Positions 1 through 7,604 of a stretch of 9,360 bases of DNA are shown one piece after another. This stretch comes from Tannerella sp. GTDB lineage: Bacteria; Bacteroidota; Bacteroidia; Bacteroidales; Tannerellaceae. The position numbers and the translations under genes are program-made. Location of the stretch: contig JAITNE010000090.1 in NCBI GenBank assembly GCA_031290635.1, positions 1 through 9,360 on the forward strand, in the 5' to 3' direction. The first letter of the stretch is position 1. Every line of letters begins with the position of its first letter. Below the pieces are notes generated by a model. That model ran no database searches. It was not told the origin of the DNA and saw only the letters and a program-made list of their open reading frames with translations.

Positions 1-282
1 CGCTGCCTGTCCATCCAACAAAATCAAGGGTTGAGGCTTGCCCGGAGAGTCTATAATCATAAAATCTTTGGGGTCAACGGGGTCAATGCCGGAGTCTTTT
101 ATCACTGCTCCTTTGCCTGCTGCCTTTCCGGTGGTAACGACGATAACTCCGTTTTTGCCCCTGTCGCCGTATATCTTTACCGCCCCCTCATCTTTGAAGA
201 CGGTAACGGTTTCAATGTCGGCAGACTTCAGTTCTTTGAATACGGATAGCGACGCTTCCTGTCCATCTAACAAAATCAAGGG
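1..282 (-). repeat. Direct repeat inside the M56 gene (two copies, 252 bp apart)
   Basis: The bases at 1-30 and at 253-282 match at 28 of 30 positions in the same orientation. The offset of 252 bp equals 84 codons and keeps the reading frame. Both copies encode PLILLDGQ followed by E-A or A-A, the opening strand of a plug-like module. The gene therefore contains tandem modules of about 84 residues. The second continues beyond the left edge, so the total number cannot be seen. Confidence 0.85.
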
Positions 283-1383
283 ATTAGTATAACCGGGGCG
301 GTCGAGAAAGTTGAAAATGTTGGACTCATCGGCTTTTATGACGTTAGCGTCTTTCCGAATCGTCAGCTTAGTCAAACCTCCATCGCTTACGACAGTATGA
401 CTGCTCTTCAGGTTTCCTTTAGTATATTCAACCTTGACCGTGTCCGGCGCTGCCGTCAGGTCATTAGTGTAGTACGCAACCCCGTCTTCCGTAGAAGAAT
501 TAGTTGCGGGATCAGCCCCGAAAGATACATTGTATCTGTATTCGGGCTTGGCAAACGCCCAGGAAAACGCCAGCAACGCAGGCGCAATCAAGAGAACGGC
601 TAATTTCTTAGCGCGGTTGGATTCAATCTTTTTCATCATCTTAATTCGTTTTAATTTGTAATATGTAAATGAATTTGTAAACGCAAAAATCGGTATTTTG
701 AAGGTGTTGTTGATAAGCGCGGCATTGTAAACGGCTCGCGAGTAACCATGTTTCAATACCGAGTGGTCAGCCAGAAATTCGTGGTTTTGCTTCACGGCAG
801 CCAGGTAAACCCACGCGAAGGGGTTGAACCACAGCAGAGCGCAAACCACCTGCGCCACAACTGTATCTATATAATGTTTCTGCCGGATGTGCGCCTTTTC
901 GTGCTCCAGGATCAAGGTCTTTTCCATCTCTGACATGCCCGACTGCATATCCATAAAGATGTATCCGAAGAGGGAAAAGGAAGACTTGATGCCCTTTATG
1001 TCGATGATATCAGTATGATTGCCGGCGTTGCGGCGGATCATCTTCCATATCTTCCACAAACCCAGAAGGTGATACGCGGCTATCAAAATCACGGCTGAGA
1101 GATACCCGGCCGCAAGCATGAAGCCCGTCCAATCAAACTGCTCTGCGGCGACGTAAGTTTCCATCACCGGCGAGTCGTAAACCATCATCACCGGCTGATA
1201 ATTAATGTCGATGTAGTAAGTTCTGTGGCATAACGCCAGCGGAAACGCCGCCGCCAAACCCGTCAGGAGGAAAGCTCGGTTGAAGCGGAAAAACGGCTCG
1301 CTGCGAAGGAATACGCGGTAAATCATCCAGAATACCGCTATCCAGATCGAGGCTTTCAGGAGGTAGATTATGAAGGCTTCCAT
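1..1383 (-). CDS. M56 (BlaR1-like) membrane zinc metallopeptidase with TonB-plug-like repeats, partial
   Basis: Translation from ATG at 1383-1381 stays open for 461 codons to the window edge, so the C-terminus is missing. Hydrophobic segments lie at about residues 3-24, 35-52, 87-107, 173-195 and 258-277. The zinc-protease motif HEKAH (H161, E162, H165) and a downstream NHEFLADH with E202 as probable third ligand identify peptidase family M56. The family cleaves a cognate BlaI-type repressor after an envelope signal. The region after residue 280 has no penicillin-binding sensor. It holds a module resembling the plug domain of TonB-dependent receptors (PLILLDGQ at 368-375, then IETVTVFKDEGAVKIYG and NGVIVVTT), and the same module starts again at residue 452. 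The gene overlaps the repressor by 16 bp, so the two are surely one operon. The inducing signal and the role of the plug-like modules are unknown. The family call is firm; the sensory function is inference. Confidence 0.9.
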   Translation of the reverse strand, partial: MEAFIIYLLKASIWIAVFWMIYRVFLRSEPFFRFNRAFLLTGLAAAFPLALCHRTYYIDINYQPVMMVYDSPVMETYVAAEQFDWTGFMLAAGYLSAVILIAAYHLLGLWKIWKMIRRNAGNHTDIIDIKGIKSSFSLFGYIFMDMQSGMSEMEKTLILEHEKAHIRQKHYIDTVVAQVVCALLWFNPFAWVYLAAVKQNHEFLADHSVLKHGYSRAVYNAALINNTFKIPIFAFTNSFTYYKLKRIKMMKKIESNRAKKLAVLLIAPALLAFSWAFAKPEYRYNVSFGADPATNSSTEDGVAYYTNDLTAAPDTVKVEYTKGNLKSSHTVVSDGGLTKLTIRKDANVIKADESNIFNFLDRPGYTNPLILLDGQEASLSVFKELKSADIETVTVFKDEGAVKIYGDRGKNGVIVVTTGKAAGKGAVIKDSGIDPVDPKDFMIIDSPGKPQPLILLDGQAA

Positions 1384-1742
1384 TCCAGCTCCTTTCTTGT
1401 TTCTTCGAGGATTTCGTCCAGCTCCTTTATCGTGAGATTGTTTTCACGAACGAAAAAGGACGCCATCGAAGCAAATGAATTGTCGAAATAGTTCCTGAGT
1501 ACCCCAAAGAACTGCGATTTAGAGTAATCCTGCTTCATCACTGCCGGCGAGTAAATGTTTACCTTGCCGACGCTTTCGTGGCTGACGAAGCCTTTGTTCT
1601 CAAGAATCGCCAGGACGGTCGATGCCGTCGTTCTCGCCGGTTTAGGGTCCGGAAACCTCTCCAGAGCTTGCTGTACCGTGCATTCCCCAAGCTCCCAGAG
1701 GATTTGCATGACCTGTTCTTCTGCTTTTGTTAACTGTATCAT
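1368..1742 (-). CDS. BlaI/MecI/CopY-family transcriptional repressor
   Basis: This 124-residue protein has the usual length and layout of BlaI/MecI repressors. An N-terminal winged helix (about residues 1-70) opens with LTKAEEQVMQILWELGE. The probable recognition helix is at 36-49 (ARTTASTVLAILEN), followed by the wing (KGFVSHES). The C-terminal helical part (about 72-120) should mediate dimerisation. Family members bind an operator dyad as dimers and are inactivated by proteolysis triggered by the partner M56 membrane peptidase, whose gene starts within the last 16 bp of this one. A palindrome just upstream is the likely operator. The start is chosen because MIQLTKAEE is the normal family N-terminus and the -7 element lies 23 bp upstream. 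Targets beyond its own operon are unknown, and nothing here indicates a link to beta-lactam resistance. Confidence 0.93.
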   Translation of the reverse strand: MIQLTKAEEQVMQILWELGECTVQQALERFPDPKPARTTASTVLAILENKGFVSHESVGKVNIYSPAVMKQDYSKSQFFGVLRNYFDNSFASMASFFVRENNLTIKELDEILEETRKELEWKPS

Positions 1743-1765
1743 AATTTTTGAGTTTAAAAACGCTG

Positions 1766-1773
1766 CAAAGGTA
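1766..1773 (-). promoter_or_regulatory. Probable -7 element of the repressor/M56 operon
   Basis: On the minus strand this reads TACCTTTG, a full match to the Bacteroidota -7 consensus TAnnTTTG, 23 bp before the repressor start codon. No clear TTG is seen at the -33 position, so the promoter may be weak. The palindrome at 1775-1790 falls between the -33 and -7 positions, where a bound repressor would block RNA polymerase. Confidence 0.6.
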
Positions 1774-1774
1774 T

Positions 1775-1790
1775 GTCTAAATTTTTAGAC
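1775..1790. promoter_or_regulatory. Palindromic operator, probable BlaI-type repressor site
   Basis: GTCTAAATTTTTAGAC is a perfect inverted repeat of two 7-bp arms around 2 bp. It lies 1 bp upstream of the repressor's -7 element. BlaI/MecI proteins are known to bind dyads in their own promoters, so autoregulation is the simplest reading. A further copy of the half-site GTCTAAA lies at 1816-1822, nearer the divergent glycosidase gene, with an opposing TTTAG at 1802-1806. Binding itself is inferred. Confidence 0.65.
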
Positions 1791-1855
1791 GGAGAAATTT
1801 ATTTAGTTAAACTTTGTCTAAAACCTGAATATTTTTAAGTATGAGAAAAAATACC

Positions 1856-1863
1856 TATCTTTG
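1856..1863 (+). promoter_or_regulatory. Probable -7 element of the GH106 gene
   Basis: TATCTTTG matches the Bacteroidota -7 consensus exactly and ends 24 bp before the chosen ATG at 1888. The expected -33 position shows only a T-run (1832-1836) rather than TTG. A possible in-frame TTG start at 1861 lies inside this element, which argues against its use. Confidence 0.55.
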
Positions 1864-1887
1864 CAAGCAAATAAATACAATAATTAT

Positions 1888-4743
1888 ATGAAAGAGAAAC
1901 AGAATTATTTCACCCGCCGGAGCTTCCTTAAGTCGGGTGTGCTGCTTACAGCCGGTATTTCAGCCGGCCGGATGTATCCTTTTAACGCTACAGTAACTAA
2001 CCGAAGGCAAATTTCTTCTGATGAAGACGCGCTCTACGCCGCTTTCAGCAACCCGCCCGCTACGGCTAAACCTTTCGTCCGATGGTGGTGGAACGGCGAC
2101 AAGCTAACCTCCGCCGAAATCGTCCGCGAACTCGACGTAATGCGCGAAGCAGGCATCGGCGGCGTCGAAATCAACCCGATAGCCTTCCCCGGTGGCGACG
2201 ACCTCGGTATCCCCTCCATGCCGTGGCTTTCGGACGAGTGGATAGGGATGGTCAAGGTAGCCCTCCAAGCTGCCGAAGAACGCGGTATAATCTGCGACAT
2301 CATCGTCGGCTCCGGCTGGCCTTTTGGAGCCGAAATCCTTGAAGGCGACGACCGTTCCCAACTCATCACCCTCGCCAGCCAAAAGATTCAGGGACCCGGC
2401 AAGGTCAAAATTGATCTTGCGAAGATAAAAGAAAGCGCCAAACCACGCATCGGATCTCCCTGGAAGGGCATGGATATTGACATCTACGAACTTTGCATAG
2501 CGCCGGTGAAGATGGATAAGGTCGTGAAACCCAAATGGCTGAAGATTGATACCGGCCGCAGTGAGATTGAAATCGACGCTCCCGCCGGTGAACACATCTT
2601 ATATACTTTGGTGAAGGTTACGGGCTTCCAGGCTGTAATCAACGGCGCTCCGGGCGCCGCAGGACCCGTCCTGAACCACTATAGCAAGTCGGCTACGGAG
2701 AAATTTCTCAACCGCATGTCCGACAAACTTTTCCCCCAACTCAGCGGACTGAAGGGCTTTCGCGCAATGTTCTGCGACAGTATGGAACTCGAAGGCGCTA
2801 ACTGGTGTCCCGACTATCTTGAAGAGTTTCAACGCCGCCGCGGATACGACCTCAAACCCTACCTGCCCTACGTTCTATATAAGGTAGGACACATGGGTCA
2901 TATCGACCGTACCGGCGACATTACCCAACTCAGCGGAAAGGCGCAGGAAGAGGTTTCGCGCGTCCGCTATGACTTCTTTACTACTTGCATGCAGATTATT
3001 ACCGATCGCTTCCTTATTACTTACACTCAATGGTGCAACCGGCATGGCTTTAAATCCCGCATGCAACCCTACGGAAATGAATTTCATCCGCTGGAAGCTT
3101 CGCTAAATATCGACATACCCGAATGTGAGACCTGGATGTGGCGCAATACGGTGAACGACCGCAGTGTCCGCGACTTTGTCAACAGTCCGGGCTATACTAA
3201 TATCAACAAGTTCGTGGCTTCGGCTACTGCTCTGGCCGGCAAGAAGATAGTTAGCTGCGAGGAATCCACGAACACCGACCTTGTGTTCAACATGACCCTC
3301 GAGCAACTGAAAGTCAACGGCGACCAAAGCAACCTCTCCGGCGTGAACCACTCTATCCTGCATGGCTTCAACTATTCTCCGCCGGAGACGCCCTTCCCCG
3401 GCTGGATTCGTTACGGCATGTTCCTTAACGACCGCAATACCTGGTGGCCGTACTTCCGTCAGTGGGCTGCCTACAAGACCCGACTTTCGGTTGTACTGCA
3501 GGAATCCTCGCCTTTTGCCGACGTTGCCCTGCTGCATCCCCTCGCCGACATGTGGACTATCCACGGTCCGCAGCGCGACCCCTTCCCCGGACTGCATTAC
3601 CCCGCCTATCAGTACAAGGTCTGGGAAGGTATCCACAAGAACGGCAACTCCTGCGACTATACGAGCGAAAATATCATCCGGCAAAGCAGTGTCGAAAACG
3701 GCTGCCTCACCTACGGCAAACGGGCTTACGGCACACTTATCCTGATGGAAGTCGAAAGCATGGAGCCTGCCACAGCCAGGATGATTGCGAAGTTTGTTGC
3801 CGGCGGCGGTAAACTGATTTTCATCGCCAAAGAGCCGTACAAGTCGCCCGGACTGAAGAACTTCAAGAGCCGCGACAAGGAAGTAGCCGCTGCCTTCAGC
3901 GCCTTGAAGAAGGCTTACCCGCAACGCATATTTACTGTCGAAGCTCCCGAAGGAAAAGGCGAAAATATCGTTGAATGGTTCGGCAAAGTGCAGCGCCAAT
4001 GCGGAATCAAGCCCTACATGCAGATAGATAATCCCACTAAAGCCGTTAGCCAGATACGCACTCAATCCGCCGGTCGCGACGTCTTCTTTCTTAGCAACGC
4101 AAGTTCCGATGAGGCTTACAAACTGAAGGTCGCCTTCCCCGACTCCAAGGGCAAACCATGGCGATGGGACGCTGAAACGGGCGAGAGATACCCTCTGACG
4201 ACGCTTGCGGACGGTCAGCTGGAAATCGACCTGCAACCATCGGAGTCTCAACTGATAGTTTTTGATACTAATATCTTCCCTGTAACCCTGCAAGCCCGCC
4301 TGCCTGAGCCTGCCGAAACCGCCGGTCTCGAGCTGCACGATTGGACTTTGCGCCTTGAGCATATCGACGGCAGCGAGAAGACTATCAGCATTCCTGCTCC
4401 TTTCGACCTGGCTTCGGATGAGGCTACGGTAGCTTTTGCCGGCCGCCTCTACTACGAGAAGCAGTTGCCGGCTTCTGTTGCCGACTACAATTGGCTTGAC
4501 CTTGGCCGCGTGCATGGCGTCTCGGAGGTTTATATCGACGGCGTTAAGATAGGAAACCGCTGGTATGGTCGCCATCGCTATCGCCTTCCACGCGACAGCG
4601 GCGGCAAACAACTGCAAATCAAAGTTACAACCACCGTCGGTAATTACCTGAAATCATCTCCCAAAAACGAAATCGGTCAACGCTGGACGCGAGGACAGAA
4701 ATTCGCGCCGGTAGGGATAGCAGGACCGATTAAGGTGAAGTAA
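1888..4743 (+). CDS. Secreted GH106-family (alpha-L-rhamnosidase-like) glycoside hydrolase
   Basis: The protein has 951 residues. The N-terminus carries a twin-arginine-like signal, TRRSFLK (R10, R11), then the hydrophobic stretch GVLLTAGISAG, so export to the periplasm is likely. The mature protein opens with the GH106-type signature VRWWWNGD (W66-W68) and AGIGGVEINP. It also has CDSMELEG (D297, E300) followed by PDYLEEFQRRRGYDLKPYLP, another family hallmark. Candidate acidic catalytic residues are E412/E414 (PECETW) and E458/E459 (SCEEST); I cannot decide between them without an alignment. The C-terminal part (WLDLGRVHGVSEVYIDG, then GNRWYGRHRYRL) looks like a galactose-binding beta-sandwich as in GH2-type accessory domains. 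GH106 enzymes remove L-rhamnose from plant pectin and other rhamnosides, but the substrate here is not shown by context, as no SusC/D pair is in the window. ATG at 1888 is preferred to TTG at 1861. Confidence 0.88.
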   Translation: MKEKQNYFTRRSFLKSGVLLTAGISAGRMYPFNATVTNRRQISSDEDALYAAFSNPPATAKPFVRWWWNGDKLTSAEIVRELDVMREAGIGGVEINPIAFPGGDDLGIPSMPWLSDEWIGMVKVALQAAEERGIICDIIVGSGWPFGAEILEGDDRSQLITLASQKIQGPGKVKIDLAKIKESAKPRIGSPWKGMDIDIYELCIAPVKMDKVVKPKWLKIDTGRSEIEIDAPAGEHILYTLVKVTGFQAVINGAPGAAGPVLNHYSKSATEKFLNRMSDKLFPQLSGLKGFRAMFCDSMELEGANWCPDYLEEFQRRRGYDLKPYLPYVLYKVGHMGHIDRTGDITQLSGKAQEEVSRVRYDFFTTCMQIITDRFLITYTQWCNRHGFKSRMQPYGNEFHPLEASLNIDIPECETWMWRNTVNDRSVRDFVNSPGYTNINKFVASATALAGKKIVSCEESTNTDLVFNMTLEQLKVNGDQSNLSGVNHSILHGFNYSPPETPFPGWIRYGMFLNDRNTWWPYFRQWAAYKTRLSVVLQESSPFADVALLHPLADMWTIHGPQRDPFPGLHYPAYQYKVWEGIHKNGNSCDYTSENIIRQSSVENGCLTYGKRAYGTLILMEVESMEPATARMIAKFVAGGGKLIFIAKEPYKSPGLKNFKSRDKEVAAAFSALKKAYPQRIFTVEAPEGKGENIVEWFGKVQRQCGIKPYMQIDNPTKAVSQIRTQSAGRDVFFLSNASSDEAYKLKVAFPDSKGKPWRWDAETGERYPLTTLADGQLEIDLQPSESQLIVFDTNIFPVTLQARLPEPAETAGLELHDWTLRLEHIDGSEKTISIPAPFDLASDEATVAFAGRLYYEKQLPASVADYNWLDLGRVHGVSEVYIDGVKIGNRWYGRHRYRLPRDSGGKQLQIKVTTTVGNYLKSSPKNEIGQRWTRGQKFAPVGIAGPIKVK

Positions 4744-4787
4744 ACGAGTTTGCAGGTATAACTTTTGTTCAATAAAGAAGTAGAATT

Positions 4788-5042
4788 ATGAGAATAGCTA
4801 ATTATTCCGATTTGAAGAATCATCTAAAGAGTTATCTTGACACGGTAGCCAATGACAGCGAGCCGCTTTTTGTTCACCGTAAGGGGAATAACAGTGTTGT
4901 AGTCATTTCTTTGGATGAATACAATGCCGGCAAAGAAACCGAATACATTTCGTCGTCTCCCGAAATGATGAAACGTCTGAAGAGTGCAGAGCAAAACATG
5001 CAAGCAGGGCAAGGTGTTTTAATCAATATAGACGAATTGTGA
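4788..5042 (+). CDS. Phd/YefM-family antitoxin, apparently orphan
   Basis: This 84-residue protein opens with MRIANYSDLKNHLKSYLDTV, typical of the DNA-binding half of Phd/YefM antitoxins. VVVISLDEYNAGKETEYI continues the fold, and the acidic C-terminal tail normally wraps the toxin. Such proteins repress their own operon and neutralise an RelE/YoeB-like mRNA interferase. The TGA stop overlaps the ATG of a toxin reading frame by one base (TGATG), the usual translational coupling, but that toxin is broken. The gene begins 44 bp after the GH106 gene on the same strand. A loose -7-like match (TAAC then TTTTG, 4759-4767, one base too long) could serve as its promoter, or it may be read through from upstream. 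Confidence 0.88.
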   Translation: MRIANYSDLKNHLKSYLDTVANDSEPLFVHRKGNNSVVVISLDEYNAGKETEYISSSPEMMKRLKSAEQNMQAGQGVLINIDEL

Positions 5043-5143
5043 TGGATATAGTGTTTTCACCGGAAGCACAAGAAGATTATGCTTATTTCTACACTTCCAC
5101 AACCGTTATCCCTGCGCCGCCGAACTGTACGTGCTCGTCATGA
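5042..5143 (+). pseudogene. Truncated Txe/YoeB (RelE-like) toxin remnant
   Basis: From the ATG overlapping the antitoxin stop, the frame reads MDIVFSPEAQEDYAYFY. This resembles the N-terminus of Txe/YoeB toxins of Bacteroidota, which are normally about 85-90 residues. After about codon 17 (5092) the resemblance stops. The frame runs through the reverse complement of the mutS2 3' end for 16 more codons to TGA at 5141-5143, giving 33 residues. The catalytic C-terminal part of a YoeB-type interferase is absent, so no active toxin is expected. The likely cause is a deletion or rearrangement that joined the toxin gene to mutS2. It is too short to name the exact toxin subfamily with certainty. Confidence 0.75.
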
Positions 5144-7554
5144 AAGCTGCGGACGCCGGTAGTGGCGAGATACTCACGGATAATCCGGCGAAGGATACCA
5201 TTGCCGGTGCCGTGAAGGATGCGTACTTTTGAAACGCCGGCAAGCATGGCGTCATCTATATAGTATGTAACAGTCTGCAAAGCCTCGTCGCCACGCATGC
5301 CGCGAACGTCGATTTCCTGCTTGAAGTTGAGACGCTTTTCGTGCATGGCTTCGGTGGTTTGCGCACTGATAAATGTGTCTTTGCGCGTAGTTTTCTTTAG
5401 CTGAGAGCGGCTGACTCGTTCGAGTTTATCCGTCTTGATTGTACTCTTTAGCATCCCAAAGGCTACAATGGCCTGATTGTCCTTGATTTCAATCAGCGTT
5501 CCGACGGCGTCCTGACCCTTGATTCGCACCGCATCGCCGATAGATAGTGCGGCGGGCTTGGCAGTTGCGTTTTCTACCGCAGTGCGTGTCTTTTTGGCCT
5601 TGTGTGCGTGCAGTTTCTGTATCTTTCGGGCTATGAGGGCGTCATCTTCGTGCGTTTCAACGAGGGTAGTCTTGAAGAGATCGAGTTCCTGTCGCGCGCT
5701 GCGAGTACGTTCTTTGTCGGCTTGGGCTTCCTTTATTTCGCGAATGGTGTTTTCAATCTTGGCATTGGCTTCCGACAGGATTTGTTGGGCCTCTGCTTTA
5801 GCCGATCTGACTATCTCTTTGCGTTGGGAGTTGACGTTTGCAAGGTCATGCTCGTATTGAACGATGAGGTCTTCGAGTTTTTTCTCCTGAACACGTATTT
5901 GTTGACGTTTGCTCTCCCAATAACGCTTGTCGCGGACTATGTCCTGCAAATATTTATCCATATCAATGTAGTCGCTGCCGACCTTGGCGGAGGCTTCGGC
6001 TATGACGTCGTCAGGAAGACCTATCTTGCGGGCGATTTCGATGGCAAATGAACTGCCCGGACGACCTGTCGACAGCTTGAAAAGAGGCTGCATAAGATGT
6101 CGATCATAGAGCATCGCGCCGTTTTGGACGCCGTCATGGTCTTCGGCATAGAGCTTGAGGTTGCTGTAATGCGTGGTTATTACTCCAAAGCTGCCTTTGC
6201 GGTTGAATCTGTCAAGCAACGACTCCGCAAGCGCTCCTCCGATGACAGGCTCGGTGCCGCTTCCGAACTCGTCTATCAGTATCAACGAGCGGGCATTGCA
6301 GTTGCGCTCGAAAAACTTCATGTTTGTAAGGTGCGAGCTATAGGTGCTCAGATCATTTTCAAGGCTTTGTTCGTCGCCGATGTCGATAAATATCTGTTGA
6401 AAGACGCCGGTCTGCGAATGTTCGCCGACAGGTATCAGTAAACCGCACTGCAACATGTACTGCAAAAGCCCGACCGTCTTCAGACACACGGATTTGCCGC
6501 CGGCATTGGGTCCGGATATGATGAGGATGCGCTTGCTGTCGTGCAATTCGACGTCGAGCGAGACGACGGACTTGCTTTGTTTGCGTAGCGAGAGCATCAA
6601 CAAAGGGTGTACGGCGTTGTGCCACGAAATCAGGGGTTTGTTTTCGACTGCGGGCTTGGTCGCGTTGACGTCTTTTGCAAACAATGCTTTGGCGCGGATG
6701 AAGTCGATTTCAGCGAGAAAGGAGTATGAAAGCAAAATATCCGGCACTGTTGGACGGATGAAGTCTGTAAAAGCTGTGAGAATCCTTACTGTTTCGCGTT
6801 TTTCTTCATTTTCAAGCTCGCGGATACGGTTGTTTGCTTCGACGACGGACTCCGGCTCGATGAACACAGTCTTGCCGGTGGCGGATTCGTCATGTACAAT
6901 ACCTTTAATACGGCGTTTGAATGCCGGAGCGACGGGTATCACAAGTCGGCCGTCGCGCATTGTCGGCGATACGTCCTTGTCCACAAGTCCTTCGGCCTGC
7001 GCCGCGCGTAATACGGATTGCAAATTGCGCGAAACACTGCCTACCATCGAAGTTATTTCCCTCCTGATGCGCTGTAACTCGCTCGAGGCGCTGTCTTTTA
7101 CCCTGCCGTACTTGTCGATTATGCCATCTATCTTCGAAACAAGTTGTGGGAAGACGGGGATATCTCCTGCTAACGCGGTGAGCGAGGGGTATTTGCGTTC
7201 TTCACACTCTTCCGTACGACGAAAAAACCTTATTATATCGTAGATGGTTTGCAGAGATCGCTTGAGGTCGAAGAGTTCTTTCTCGTCAAGCCATGTTCCT
7301 TCCGGACGGATACGTCGAAGCGAGTAGCGTGTATCTATGAAATAGTCGGAGGGGAAGCTGTTTTCATCCTGAAGTATATGCAGGAACTCGTCGGTTTGGG
7401 ATAATAACTCCCGTATCATGCTTATGTCCGCAGAAAATGCTATGCTTGAGACTTTTTCTCTGCCGAGTTCGCTCAAACATTTGTCGTTAACGAGTTGTTT
7501 TATCTTGTCGAAGCCGATTTTTTCTTCAAAATTATGTGGATAGGTATCTTGCAT
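5089..7554 (-). CDS. mutS2: MutS2 family ATPase/endonuclease with Smr domain
   Basis: At 821 residues this is full length for MutS2. After the MutS-like lever and core region comes the ATPase: Walker A GPNAGGKS at 348-355, Walker B LILIDEFGSG with D428 and E429, and the switch TTHYSNLK. A long charged coiled coil spans about 545-650. A KOW-like beta segment lies at about 671-715 (IGDAVRIKGQDAVGTLIEI). The C-terminal Smr domain (about 747-821) has the motifs IDVRGMRG (D749) and HGTGNG (H781). No mismatch-recognition domain of MutS1 type is present. Family members have been linked to suppression of homologous recombination and, in Bacillus, to rescue of collided ribosomes; which applies here cannot be told from sequence. 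The gene lies 50 bp after the PDZ-protein gene on the same strand, and no TAnnTTTG is seen on its strand in that gap, so co-transcription is plausible. Its stop codon falls inside the toxin remnant. Confidence 0.96.
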   Translation of the reverse strand: MQDTYPHNFEEKIGFDKIKQLVNDKCLSELGREKVSSIAFSADISMIRELLSQTDEFLHILQDENSFPSDYFIDTRYSLRRIRPEGTWLDEKELFDLKRSLQTIYDIIRFFRRTEECEERKYPSLTALAGDIPVFPQLVSKIDGIIDKYGRVKDSASSELQRIRREITSMVGSVSRNLQSVLRAAQAEGLVDKDVSPTMRDGRLVIPVAPAFKRRIKGIVHDESATGKTVFIEPESVVEANNRIRELENEEKRETVRILTAFTDFIRPTVPDILLSYSFLAEIDFIRAKALFAKDVNATKPAVENKPLISWHNAVHPLLMLSLRKQSKSVVSLDVELHDSKRILIISGPNAGGKSVCLKTVGLLQYMLQCGLLIPVGEHSQTGVFQQIFIDIGDEQSLENDLSTYSSHLTNMKFFERNCNARSLILIDEFGSGTEPVIGGALAESLLDRFNRKGSFGVITTHYSNLKLYAEDHDGVQNGAMLYDRHLMQPLFKLSTGRPGSSFAIEIARKIGLPDDVIAEASAKVGSDYIDMDKYLQDIVRDKRYWESKRQQIRVQEKKLEDLIVQYEHDLANVNSQRKEIVRSAKAEAQQILSEANAKIENTIREIKEAQADKERTRSARQELDLFKTTLVETHEDDALIARKIQKLHAHKAKKTRTAVENATAKPAALSIGDAVRIKGQDAVGTLIEIKDNQAIVAFGMLKSTIKTDKLERVSRSQLKKTTRKDTFISAQTTEAMHEKRLNFKQEIDVRGMRGDEALQTVTYYIDDAMLAGVSKVRILHGTGNGILRRIIREYLATTGVRSFHDEHVQFGGAGITVVEV

Positions 7555-7604
7555 AATGATTTGTTCCCTTAAAACAGTGTTGATCCATATCTTTGCATAA
7601 TAAT

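Noticed and set aside
3103..4617. Long 504-codon open frame on the minus strand opposite the GH106 gene
   Set aside because: It lies wholly inside a well-recognised gene and its translation shows no domain or plausible signal. It is a shadow of the GC-rich codon use of the sense gene.
6455..7243. 262-codon open frame on the plus strand within mutS2
   Set aside because: The opposite strand encodes conserved MutS2 sequence including Walker A. The plus-strand translation is serine/arginine-rich without family resemblance.
7588..7595. Perfect TATCTTTG on the plus strand in the gap between the PDZ gene and mutS2, possibly an antisense promoter
   Set aside because: There is no TTG at 19-21 bp upstream (the nearest suitable one, 7561-7563, is 24 bp away) and no gene follows on that strand, so a chance match is as likely.
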